A stretch of DNA of 64,000 bases from an uncultured Porticoccus sp. (GTDB lineage: Bacteria > Pseudomonadota > Gammaproteobacteria > Pseudomonadales > Porticoccaceae): assembly GCF_913061305.1 (NCBI RefSeq), contig NZ_CAJXST010000001.1, forward strand, positions 248,001-312,000, read 5' to 3'. Of this stretch, positions 51,566 through 59,591 are shown piece after piece. The position numbers and the translations under genes were made by a program. Position 1 is the first letter of the stretch, and each line of letters opens with the position of its first letter. A model generated the notes under the pieces. It ran no database searches. It was not told the DNA's origin and saw only the letters and a program-made list of their open reading frames with translations.

Positions 51566-52564
51566 GCGCCCTACTTTCAGTGCCAGCTCGGCGGTCCGGT
51601 TGGCATAGCCCCATTCGTTGTCATACCAGGTGTAGATTTTCACCTGGGTGTCGTTGATCACCATGGTGGACAGCGCATCGATGATGCTGGAGCGCGGGTC
51701 GGTCTTGTAGTCGATGGACACCAGCGGCCGCTCTTCGTAGCCCATAATGTCTTTCAGAGGACCTGACTCGGCGGCCGCTTTGAGCAACTGGTTGACGGCC
51801 TCGGCAGTGGTTGGTGTCTCCACCTCGAACACACAGTCGGTCAACGAGGCATTGGCCAGGGGGACCCGAACCGCGTGACCGTTAAGCCGCCCTTTCAGCT
51901 CGGGGAAAATCTCGGTGATGGCTGTCGCCGAACCGGTGGTGGTGGGAATCAGGCTCATACCGCAGGCCCGGGCCCGGCGCAGATCCTTGTGGGGGGCGTC
52001 GAGAATGGTCTGGGTATTGGTCAGGTCATGGATAGTGGTCATGCTGCCGTGGCGGATACCCAGATGCTCGTGGATGACCTTGACCACCGGGGCAAGACAG
52101 TTGGTGGTGCAGGAGGCCGCTGTGACGACCCGGTGCCGGTCCGGGTCGTAGAGGTGATCGTTCACACCCATTACCACATTCAGCGCCTCCGGCTCCTTTA
52201 CCGGTGCGGTGACCACCACCCGTTTGACGCCCTGGACCAGGTACGCATTGAGGACGTCGGTTTTTTTCATTTTGCCGCTGGCTTCAATGATCAGGTCACA
52301 GCCCGACCAGTCGGTGTCTTCGATACGGGTGTTGCGGCTGGTGGCCACGCGCTGTCCGTCCACCACAATGGCGTTGTCCTCAGCGGTGGCCTCGTGGCTC
52401 CAGCGGCCGTGAACAGAATCAAAGGTGAGCAAGTGGGCCAGAGTTGCCGCGTCCCCGGCGGGGTCGTTAATGTGGACAAACTCGAGCTCGGGCCAGTCCC
52501 AGGCTGCGCGCAATGCCAGACGGCCCATGCGGCCAAAACCATTGATACCAATTTTGATGCTCAT
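51548..52564 (-). CDS. Arsenate-associated glyceraldehyde-3-phosphate dehydrogenase
   Basis: GAPDH of 338 residues with NAD fold [17 protein letters not shown], active site Cys in [12 protein letters not shown], the His in the following helix region, and [10 protein letters not shown]. In an ars operon beside arsJ it would use arsenate in place of phosphate to make 1-arseno-3-phosphoglycerate. ATG 52564 has GGAG upstream; residues before it are not conserved. The C-terminal GRSDQST is encoded by the 16-bp repeat. Housekeeping GAPDH is expected elsewhere in the genome. Confidence 0.93.
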   Translation of the reverse strand: MSIKIGINGFGRMGRLALRAAWDWPELEFVHINDPAGDAATLAHLLTFDSVHGRWSHEATAEDNAIVVDGQRVATSRNTRIEDTDWSGCDLIIEASGKMKKTDVLNAYLVQGVKRVVVTAPVKEPEALNVVMGVNDHLYDPDRHRVVTAASCTTNCLAPVVKVIHEHLGIRHGSMTTIHDLTNTQTILDAPHKDLRRARACGMSLIPTTTGSATAITEIFPELKGRLNGHAVRVPLANASLTDCVFEVETPTTAEAVNQLLKAAAESGPLKDIMGYEERPLVSIDYKTDPRSSIIDALSTMVINDTQVKIYTWYDNEWGYANRTAELALKVGRSDQST

Positions 52565-52663
52565 AGTCGACTCCGGAAATTTTTGATAACAGTGAACTGT
52601 AGCTATAGGCCTCAGTCGCTGGCACCTGACTGCGGCCAATCAATAACTTTTAGCGGTTAATTC

Positions 52664-53005
52664 TCAGCAACAGCCCCTGTTCTGTCGCTCAATCGCCTGA
52701 AGGCGGGACAGGTCCTCGCTGTAGGGGGCTTCTGTCCCGAGTCCTTCCTGTGTAGTGGCCAGCACCTCCCGTTGCCACGATTGCAGTCCGGCATGGAGCC
52801 TGTAGTAAACCCACTGCCCTTTCCGGTGATCGCTCACCAGGTTACAGGTGCGCAACTGGGCCAGATGGCGGGAAGTCATGGGTTGTGAAGCGTCCAGGGC
52901 ATCCGCAATATCACAGACACAGAGCTCATCCCTGGTGAGCAGTAACATCAAGCAGCGCAACCGGGTCTCGTTTGCCAGGCATTTGTAAAATTGGTCAGCT
53001 TTCAT
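52664..53005 (-). CDS. arsR: Arsenic-responsive repressor ArsR
   Basis: A 113-residue winged-helix repressor that releases DNA on binding As(III). ATG 53005 (MKADQFYKCLANETRLRCLMLL) has AAGGAG 9 bases upstream; longer frames are not family-like. ELCVCDIADALDASQ carries the CVC metal site on the recognition helix, and MTSRHLAQLR is the DNA-reading helix. An extra Cys pair ends the protein (NRGCC). It is the first gene of the operon and controls itself and the five genes after it. Confidence 0.95.
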   Translation of the reverse strand: MKADQFYKCLANETRLRCLMLLLTRDELCVCDIADALDASQPMTSRHLAQLRTCNLVSDHRKGQWVYYRLHAGLQSWQREVLATTQEGLGTEAPYSEDLSRLQAIERQNRGCC

Positions 53006-53076
53006 GACGCCATGCTCCTTAAGGGTCTGCGAATTTTTTATATCTTTTTCATTTCTTGTCATGGCCAACCATTCTT

Positions 53077-53092
53077 GAATATTTGTATATTC
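53077..53092. promoter_or_regulatory. Candidate ArsR operator
   Basis: A perfect inverted repeat GAATAT-TTGT-ATATTC in an AT-rich stretch 72 bp upstream of arsR. Arms, spacing and AT content fit ArsR/SmtB-type operators. No good -35/-10 could be fixed next to it. Confidence 0.55.
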
Positions 53093-53730
53093 GAATAACC
53101 ATATGTTATGGCTGCATAGGTCAGTGGTCAACCCGTTTTCGTTATTTGCTTTTATGTCATGTGCTTTGAGGTTATGTGGGTTGATCAGACGGTGGCCCCA
53201 CTATTTTTATAGTCATCCCAGGTGGGACTACCCCGCTACCGTAATATCGATGACCAAAGGCCGGTTCTCGTTGGGGTGACGTTGCGTAGCAGAGGGAACG
53301 TCCGTAGACGGTCAAGAGCCTCGCCGTGCTATAATCGCGGGCGTTTTGCGAGGCCGGTTGCAAGGGTGTCTTCCCCGGTTGTCCGATTAACCTGATTCAG
53401 GTCTGTGCCCCGCCCCGTGTCGATCAACCATCAATTGTGGTGGTGCTTTCGGTAGAGATAGTCGTAACAGAGGCGGCAGTGCTGTCCGTCCCTTGCCACC
53501 GCTTCAAACAGCCGTGCTGTGATCGGCTGCAAACGGTAAATAAAACGTGTTAAATGGACTTAACATTTTGAAAATAAAGAGATATTCGTCTCCATGATAC
53601 TCATGATCGATAACTACGAAAAGCGTCTACTGGTTTCCATTATTGTCCATTGAGTATTTGTAACTCTCTGATTTATAAAGGTGTAAGATCCATTGCCGTC
53701 TAACGACTACTAGACCAAGCCACCGCAAAA
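53093..53730. other. Gene-free junction between arsR and the integrase
   Basis: About 640 bp without a convincing gene. It contains a perfect plus-strand -10 TATAAT at 53330-53335 with a poor -35 (TAGACG, 53305) and a perfect 13-bp palindrome ACCTGA-T-TCAGGT (53390-53402). Because an integrase starts right after it, the island's left attachment site and a piece of the original target are expected here. I could not find a tRNA or tmRNA end. Confidence 0.45.
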
Positions 53731-53776
53731 GTGTATAACAATGTGTATAACGGCACTACCGGAGGGCGTTATACAC
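53731..53776. promoter_or_regulatory. Three GTGTATAAC boxes over the integrase start
   Basis: GTGTATAAC occurs directly at 53731-53739 and 53743-53751, then as the inverted copy GTTATACAC at 53768-53776, immediately before the ATG at 53777. The second and third copies extend to a 10-bp inverted repeat (53743-53752/53767-53776) whose loop contains the GGAGG ribosome site. It may be an integrase or repressor binding site, or an RNA hairpin that hides the ribosome site. Confidence 0.6.
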
Positions 53777-55048
53777 ATGGCTCGCAATCTACTCACTGTT
53801 CGCAAGATCGAAACGGCTAAACCTGAACCCAAGCCCTATATGCTGCGAGATGGCGGCAGTCTGTTTCTGCGTGTCCAGCCCAATGGCAGCAAACTGTGGT
53901 GGTACCGTTATCGGCTTGGCCAGTCCCAGCAGAACTTCTCTATTGGCGTTTTCCCTAACGTATCCCTGGAGGCTGCTCGAAAAGAGCGGGACTGGGCCCG
54001 CAGCATGGTTCGTGAGGGGCGTGACCCGTTGCTGGAGAAGCGGGTCAAGGTAGCGGAGCAAATCGACCAGAATGAGTATACCTTTGAAACCGTGGCGCGC
54101 CGCTGGATGGATACCAATGTTCAGTGGAGCGACTACTACGCCAGTCAGGTCAGGGGGTACCTCGAGAAGGATGTTTTCCCCAAGATAGGTAAGCTGCCTT
54201 TCGCGGCAATCAAGACCTCGCACCTGAGGCCAATTCTGCAGACAGTCGTTGATCGTGGGGCGCCGACAGTTGCGATTCTGATCAGGCAGTGGTGTGGGCA
54301 GATCTTTGCCTACGCGTCGGCGGAGGGGCTTTGCGAGGCTGATCCTACGGCGTTGTTGAAGCGGTCAGTGAAGCGGCCCAGGGTCAGGCACAACCCGCCC
54401 CTGGCCTGGAATGAGCTGGGGGACTTTCTCAATCGCCTGGATGCTGACGGTGGCTATCGAACCACGGTGCTTGCGCTGCGCCTGATTGCGCTGACTTTTG
54501 TGCGCACAGTAGAGCTGCGAAAGGCGACATGGGCAGAGTTCGACCTGGATAATGCGGTATGGACCATCCCCGCGGCTCGCATGAAGATGCGCCAGCCTCA
54601 TATCGTGCCGCTCTCGAAGCAAGCGATGACGTCTCTTGATGAGTTGCGCAAGCTCACCGGTGGGGGTGACTACCTGTTCCCGAGCTATCGCAAGCCCGGC
54701 CAGGTGATGTCTGCTACCACGCTGAACAAGGCGTTGGAGCGTATGGGCTACCTTGGCCGGTTTTCTTCACACGGTTTCCGCTCCACGGCCACGACGCTGC
54801 TTGGCCTCCTGAGTTATCCGGAAAACCGGGTCGACCTCCAGTTAGCGCACTCCAAGCGGAAGAAAGACTCATCCCGGGCGCCGTACGACCACACCAAGTA
54901 CATCTCGTCCCGGAAAATCATCATGCAGGACTGGGCAGATATCCTTGATGCCCTGGCCCGCGGTGACTCTATGGACAAAGTGATGGAGGAGTTTGGTCCT
55001 CTGTCCGAGCGCCGCACGGCTTTGCTGAAGGTGGCTGAGCGAGAATGA
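53777..55048 (+). CDS. int: P4-type tyrosine integrase
   Basis: A site-specific recombinase of about 423 residues that inserts and removes genomic islands. The N-terminal DUF4102 part (ARNLLTVRKIETAKPEPKPYMLRDGGSL, split, with LFLRVQPNGSKLWWYRY) is followed by a core-binding domain and the catalytic domain with R in TFVRTVELRKATW, HGFRSTATTLL (H-x2-R) and Y in APYDHTKYISSRK. All key residues are there, so it may be active. ATG 53777 is favoured over ATG 53741 because the latter lies inside the GTGTATAAC boxes. It reads into the metal genes downstream. Confidence 0.94.
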   Translation: MARNLLTVRKIETAKPEPKPYMLRDGGSLFLRVQPNGSKLWWYRYRLGQSQQNFSIGVFPNVSLEAARKERDWARSMVREGRDPLLEKRVKVAEQIDQNEYTFETVARRWMDTNVQWSDYYASQVRGYLEKDVFPKIGKLPFAAIKTSHLRPILQTVVDRGAPTVAILIRQWCGQIFAYASAEGLCEADPTALLKRSVKRPRVRHNPPLAWNELGDFLNRLDADGGYRTTVLALRLIALTFVRTVELRKATWAEFDLDNAVWTIPAARMKMRQPHIVPLSKQAMTSLDELRKLTGGGDYLFPSYRKPGQVMSATTLNKALERMGYLGRFSSHGFRSTATTLLGLLSYPENRVDLQLAHSKRKKDSSRAPYDHTKYISSRKIIMQDWADILDALARGDSMDKVMEEFGPLSERRTALLKVAERE

Positions 55049-55081
55049 AAGACTTTAGGATTAACTGATTGGAGCGTTGAA

Positions 55082-55699
55082 ATGAGTGGGGGTTGCTGCG
55101 ATGTGGACACTGTCGATCAACTGGCCAATGGCGAAAGAAGAAAGACGCTGTATGCGGTGCTGGCTATCAATCTGTTGATGTTTGTCATTGAGCTTGGCAC
55201 GGGTCTCTGGGCAGATTCAAAGGCCTTGGTGGCGGATTCCGCAGACAACCTGGGGGATAGTCTGGTCTATGCCATGAGCTTGTTCGTGGTGGCGCGCAGC
55301 ATACGCTGGCGGGCGGGTGCCGCCTTTGCCAAGGGACTGATTCAACTTGCCTTTGGGCTTGGCATCGTGATCAGTATTATGGTCAGCCTGCTGGGAAGCC
55401 CTCAACCCATTGGCGTTGCCATGGTAGCAGTCGCGGCCATCGCTCTGATCGGCAATGTTGTCTGCCTCGGATTACTGATGAAGCACCGTAACGAAGATGT
55501 CAACATGCGCTCGGTCTGGCTGTGTTCACGCAACGATGTCATCGGCAACCTGGGCGTCATTGTCTCCGGCGGACTGGTCATCCTGCTCGACTCCTTCTGG
55601 CCTGACATTATTGTCGCCAGCCTTGTCGGCGTCGTATTTTTGCATACGGCGTACGAGGTGCTTCGAGATGCCAGTCGATCCTGGCGGAGTAATGCGTAA
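55082..55699 (+). CDS. Short cation transporter (CDF family)
   Basis: A 205-residue membrane protein with six hydrophobic helices of the cation diffusion facilitator family. Helix 2 has VADSADNLGDSLVY and helix 5 SRNDVIGNLGVIVSG, with the metal-site acidic and polar residues; the second His/Asp pair is ND rather than HD. It lacks the C-terminal cytoplasmic domain of full CDF proteins (about 300 residues) and begins with a Cys pair (MSGGCCDVD). It lies 33 bp after int and opens the metal block. Substrate is unclear. Confidence 0.82.
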   Translation: MSGGCCDVDTVDQLANGERRKTLYAVLAINLLMFVIELGTGLWADSKALVADSADNLGDSLVYAMSLFVVARSIRWRAGAAFAKGLIQLAFGLGIVISIMVSLLGSPQPIGVAMVAVAAIALIGNVVCLGLLMKHRNEDVNMRSVWLCSRNDVIGNLGVIVSGGLVILLDSFWPDIIVASLVGVVFLHTAYEVLRDASRSWRSNA

Positions 55700-55834
55700 A
55701 CCCGACCATTGTTGCAGTGATTGAATGCAAAGAAGCCACTGATGACGCGCGACGGTCCGCTCACAACAAGTACATTGTCAACATTCCATTAATTTGCCAC
55801 TATGGACTATATGCGTCCGTCTAAATTACGAACA

Positions 55835-56266
55835 ATGCAGCAGAAAAAAAGCTGGCTCCTGGTAGTTATGATGTTCCTCATGGTTTGGGGACAGTTTACC
55901 TATGCCTGCGAGACGATGGAGATGCCGCCCCAGTCGGTCTGCTGTTGTGAAGACGGCATGGCGGGCTGTGATACGGCAATGCCACCGCCGTCGGAAGACG
56001 GTTGTGATCATGCTGGAGAGACCGTCTCTTCAGCTTCCTGCTGTGCGGTGGACTACCATTCGGTGGTCGAGGACGCCGCCCCCTCTTCGTTGAGTGCCGA
56101 TCAGGCGTTGACGTGGTTACACGTCATTGCCCTGGTGTACTGGCCATACCTGGACTCGCTGTCCACGCTGTCCTCGACACCCCCTCCACCCGACCCGGAC
56201 TGGCTTCTTGCCCAGGCCGAAAGCGGTCGTACCGTCTATCTCTCCACCCTCCGTCTGCGTATCTGA
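55835..56266 (+). CDS. Exported Cys-rich protein, unknown
   Basis: From ATG 55835 (MQQKKSWLLVVMMFLMVWGQ) about 143 residues; ATG 55802 is an alternative. A signal peptide ends near TYA, and the mature part is Cys-rich at its start (QSVCCCEDGMAGCD, GCDHAG, SASCCAVDYH) with Met and His. A hydrophobic helix (WLHVIALVYWPYL) and a Pro-rich segment (STPPPPDPDW) follow. It precedes the TolC-like gene by 86 bp, so a metal-binding role in copper/silver efflux is plausible. No family is recognised. Confidence 0.6.
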   Translation: MQQKKSWLLVVMMFLMVWGQFTYACETMEMPPQSVCCCEDGMAGCDTAMPPPSEDGCDHAGETVSSASCCAVDYHSVVEDAAPSSLSADQALTWLHVIALVYWPYLDSLSTLSSTPPPPDPDWLLAQAESGRTVYLSTLRLRI

Positions 56267-56352
56267 TTAATCCCCTCAACCTGTTATGAGGCGAGGGCGC
56301 CCCTTTGCGTGGGCGCCCGGATTAACTGCTATTCCGATGGAAGGTATCCCCC

Positions 56353-57699
56353 ATGCGAAACCCAATTGGTGGTTTGATGGCGCTGGTGTTGACGATCACA
56401 CCGCTGATCGCTGTCGCCGTGCCGCCGTTAGATGAAGAGAACGTTCAGCCCCTGGAAGGGGCAAAGGAATTGACCGCCGAGCAACTGGTGGCGGCGGTTC
56501 TGAATAACAATGCCGGCCTTCGCGGGCTGGCGGCCGCGGCGGAGGCGGCAGACTACCGCATTGCCCCGGCCGGTGCCCTCGACGACCCCATGCTCACCTA
56601 TGCCGGCGCGCCGGAGACCGCCGGGGGGCCACGCGGTTTCCAGGAGCGGGTGGAACTGAGCCAGACCTTGCCCTGGCCCGGCAAACTCGCCCTGCGCGAG
56701 GAGTCGGCCCGGGCCCAGGCGCAAGCACAGCGGCAGTCGCTGTCCGATCAGCGCCTGGTGCTGGCCGCGGCCGCCAAACGCCTGTTCGCGGAATGGAGTT
56801 ACATTCACCGCACCCTGCAAATCAAGCACGCCCACAAGGACCTGCTGGTGGAGTTGCAGCGGGTGGCCGAGACCCAGTACGCCGTCGGTACCGCCCGCCA
56901 GCAGGATGTCCTGCTGGCGGCAGTGGAAGAGGCGCGTATCGATACGGAGATCGTTGCCCACCAACGCCGCCAGCGGGAGGTTCGGGCCATGGTGAATGGA
57001 CTGCTGAACCGACCGCCCGACACGTCATTACCACCGCCGGCACCGCTGCCCGAACCCCAGGGCCCGCCCGGCTTGCCGGTTTTGCAGGCCGCCGCGCTGG
57101 AGGAGCACCCGTCGTTGCAACGGATTCGTGCCCAGGTCGATGCGGCCGAGGCCCAGCACGGCCTGGCGCGGAAGGATTATTTCCCCGATTTCAAGCTGGC
57201 TGCAGGTTACAGCAGCCTCTGGGACGACGCTGACAAGCGCTGGACCGTCGGCCTGACCATCAACCTACCCTTCGATTTCTCCAACAAGCGCGACGCGACC
57301 GCCGACGCCACCCGGGCCGATGTGATGCGCTACCAGTGGCAACTGACCGATCAGGAGGCGCAACTGCTGGCGCAACTGGAACGAGGCCGCGCCCGGGTTC
57401 AGGAAACGCGGGACGTGGTTGACATTCACCGCCGGCGCCTGGTGCCCCTGGCGGAGGAAAACCTCGATGCCGCGGTGGCCGATTACCGGGCCGGCCGGGG
57501 TAGCTTTCTCAACGTGATCGATGCCGAGCGCCAGCAACTGCGCACCGAGGACAATCTGGCCCGCGCCCACGCCGATTACCTGCGGGCCCTGGCCGCGCTG
57601 GAACAAGCCGCTGGCCGGCCGCTTGACGGCGCGTCCCCACCTTCTGCCACCTCATCTTCCCCGGCGGGCGCCCACGGCGACGCCATCGAACACGAGTAA
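56353..57699 (+). CDS. TolC-family outer membrane channel (CusC/CzcC-like)
   Basis: A 448-residue outer membrane efflux protein. A signal peptide (MALVLTITPLIAVAV) leads to two repeated helical halves: LTAEQLVAAVLNNNAGLRGLAAA, ERVELSQTLPWPGKLALREESARAQA and DYRAGRGSFLNVIDAERQQL. It lacks the lipobox seen in CusC. It forms the outer part of the efflux pump with the next two genes (5-bp gap to the adaptor). The block 56.3-62.8 kb is visibly richer in G and C than the genes before the integrase. Confidence 0.88.
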   Translation: MRNPIGGLMALVLTITPLIAVAVPPLDEENVQPLEGAKELTAEQLVAAVLNNNAGLRGLAAAAEAADYRIAPAGALDDPMLTYAGAPETAGGPRGFQERVELSQTLPWPGKLALREESARAQAQAQRQSLSDQRLVLAAAAKRLFAEWSYIHRTLQIKHAHKDLLVELQRVAETQYAVGTARQQDVLLAAVEEARIDTEIVAHQRRQREVRAMVNGLLNRPPDTSLPPPAPLPEPQGPPGLPVLQAAALEEHPSLQRIRAQVDAAEAQHGLARKDYFPDFKLAAGYSSLWDDADKRWTVGLTINLPFDFSNKRDATADATRADVMRYQWQLTDQEAQLLAQLERGRARVQETRDVVDIHRRRLVPLAEENLDAAVADYRAGRGSFLNVIDAERQQLRTEDNLARAHADYLRALAALEQAAGRPLDGASPPSATSSSPAGAHGDAIEHE

Positions 57700-57704
57700 C
57701 CGCC

Positions 57705-59591
57705 ATGAAACGATCAACACTGATTAGCATTGGTATCGCCGCAGTGGTCCTGGCGATTGCCGCCGTCTGGCTTGGGAACCGCTGGATCTCGGGCACTGAC
57801 TCATCACCGGCCACCGGCGATTCGCCGGGCCTGCAGCCGGCCTATCGCGCCGGCCCTTTTAAGTTGGGTATCGCCCTCGACCCCGAAACGCCCCGGGTCG
57901 GTAAAAACACCTTCACTCTGGTGTTACGGAATCGTGAAGGAGAACCGGTCAACGGCGCGACCATCAAGGCCGTGGCCGAGATGCCGGCCATGGGCGCCAT
58001 GCCCGCCATGCGGGCGCCGGTCGATATGACGGAAGTCGAACCCGGTCTTTACCGGGGAACCTTTGAGCCGTCAATGGAGGGCAGTTGGCCCCTGACCTTG
58101 CAGATCAGCAAGGAAGGTATGGGGTCCACGCGAGCCAGCTTCGATCTGGCCACGGGCCGGAAGGGCTTGCAGCCGGCCAGCGGTGTGACCGCCCTGGCGC
58201 GGCCAGGGGCAGACGGCGCGGACAATGCCGATGAACTGCCCTACCGCAGCGGCCCCTATCGCCTGGACGTGTCGACAGAGCCCACCACGCCGCGTGTGGG
58301 CGAAAACTCCCTGACCATCATCCTTCGCAATGCCGAGGGTGAGCCACTGGACAACGCCGATATCCGCGCCGTGGCGGAGATGCCGGCGATGGGCAGCATG
58401 CCCGCGATGCGGGCGCCGGCCGACATGCGCCAGACGGGGCCCGGGCGCTATCAAGGCATCTTCGACCCGGCCATGAAAGGGAGCTGGCCGCTGAGCCTGG
58501 CGATACAGGCGCCCGGCATGCCGAAGCGGCAGATCAGTTTCGACCTGGCCACGGGCCGCGAAGGTCTGCAATTGTCCTCTGGCGCCACCCGCACCGACGG
58601 CGGCGCCATGGCCGAAGAGGCGCCGCCGGGCACGGTGACCCTCGACGCCCGCCGCCGGCAACTGATCGGGGTGACCACGGCCACGGCACAGCGGATGGAG
58701 CTGACCCGCAGCATCCGCGCTGTCGGCCAGGTCCGCTATGACGAGACCCGGCTGGCCGATATCAGCCTGAAATTCGACGCCTGGATCGGTGAGCTGTACG
58801 CGGACTATGTCGGTGCGCACGTCGAGAAAGGCAAGCCGCTGTTCACGGTATACGGGCCGGAACTGCTGGCCGCCCAGCAGGAATACCTGGAGCTGAAGCG
58901 CCGCGGCGGCAGCACGCGCACACTCCTGGCCGCGGCGCGCAAGCGGCTGACCCTGTGGGACATGAGCGAGCAGGAGATCGCCGCGCTGGAGCGGCGCGGC
59001 GATCCCTTCGACTACGTCACCATGGACGCTCCCATCAGCGGTACGGTGGTGACCAGGAACGTGGTGGAAGGCACGGCCCACAAGGCGGGGATGACGCTGC
59101 TGCGCATCGCCGATCTGTCACAACTCTGGGTGGAGGCCGACATCTACGAGGCGGAATTGCCGCTGGTCAGTGAAGGCATGCCGGTGGAGGTCACCCTGCC
59201 CTACCTGCCCGAGCGGCGCTTTGAAGGCAAGGTGGACTTTATCTACCCGACCCTCGACGGCGCTACCCGCACCGGGCGTGTGCGCCTCACCCTGGCCAAC
59301 CCCGACGGTGTGCTCAAGCCCGATATGTACGCGGAGGTCAAGTTGAAAGTGGAACTCGGCGAGCGCCTGGCGGTACCGGAAGAAGCGGTGATTATCGCCG
59401 GAGAAAACCGCTTTGTGTTCGAGGATCTGGGAGAAGGACGCCTGGCGCCGCGCCGGGTCAGGACCGGTCAGAGCGCCGGCAGTTATATCGAGATTCTGGA
59501 AGGCATCGAGCCCGGTGACCGCGTGGTGACCTCCGGCAACTTCCTGATCGCCTCCGAAAGCCGACTGAAAGCGGGGATGGAGCAATGGTGA
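57705..59591 (+). CDS. RND efflux periplasmic adaptor (CusB-like) with two FixH-like domains
   Basis: A 628-residue membrane fusion protein. A signal anchor (residues 5-25) is followed by two tandem domains of about 110 residues each (47-156 and 180-289) that look like YtkA/FixH domains. Each has the Met-rich motif AEMPAMGxMPAMRAP (91-105 and 224-238) and ends in FDLATGR-x-GLQ. The adaptor core starts near residue 305 (GTVTLDARRRQLIGVTTATA) with ISLKFDAWIGELYADYVGAHVEKG in parts and DAPISGTVVTRNVVEG. Typical CusB has 400-500 residues. The methionines suggest Cu(I)/Ag(I) handling. It overlaps the RND gene by 7 bp. Confidence 0.88.
   Translation: MKRSTLISIGIAAVVLAIAAVWLGNRWISGTDSSPATGDSPGLQPAYRAGPFKLGIALDPETPRVGKNTFTLVLRNREGEPVNGATIKAVAEMPAMGAMPAMRAPVDMTEVEPGLYRGTFEPSMEGSWPLTLQISKEGMGSTRASFDLATGRKGLQPASGVTALARPGADGADNADELPYRSGPYRLDVSTEPTTPRVGENSLTIILRNAEGEPLDNADIRAVAEMPAMGSMPAMRAPADMRQTGPGRYQGIFDPAMKGSWPLSLAIQAPGMPKRQISFDLATGREGLQLSSGATRTDGGAMAEEAPPGTVTLDARRRQLIGVTTATAQRMELTRSIRAVGQVRYDETRLADISLKFDAWIGELYADYVGAHVEKGKPLFTVYGPELLAAQQEYLELKRRGGSTRTLLAAARKRLTLWDMSEQEIAALERRGDPFDYVTMDAPISGTVVTRNVVEGTAHKAGMTLLRIADLSQLWVEADIYEAELPLVSEGMPVEVTLPYLPERRFEGKVDFIYPTLDGATRTGRVRLTLANPDGVLKPDMYAEVKLKVELGERLAVPEEAVIIAGENRFVFEDLGEGRLAPRRVRTGQSAGSYIEILEGIEPGDRVVTSGNFLIASESRLKAGMEQW
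57843..58571 (+). repeat. Intragenic tandem duplication of a 110-codon domain
   Basis: Copy 1 at 57843-58172 and copy 2 at 58242-58571 encode closely matching domains (PRVG-x-N, LRN-x-EGEP, AEMPAMG, MPAMRAP, GSWPL, FDLATGR). They are joined by a 23-residue spacer rich in Ala and Gly. Both copies keep the frame and the Met motif. Confidence 0.85.

Noticed and set aside
53172-53363. 63-codon minus-strand frame before the integrase
   Set aside because: No ribosome site or family similarity, and it crosses the TATAAT element; treated as non-coding.
55835-55910. Lipoprotein signal in the Cys-rich protein
   Set aside because: The sequence before the first Cys (FTYAC) does not meet the lipobox rule at -3 and -2.
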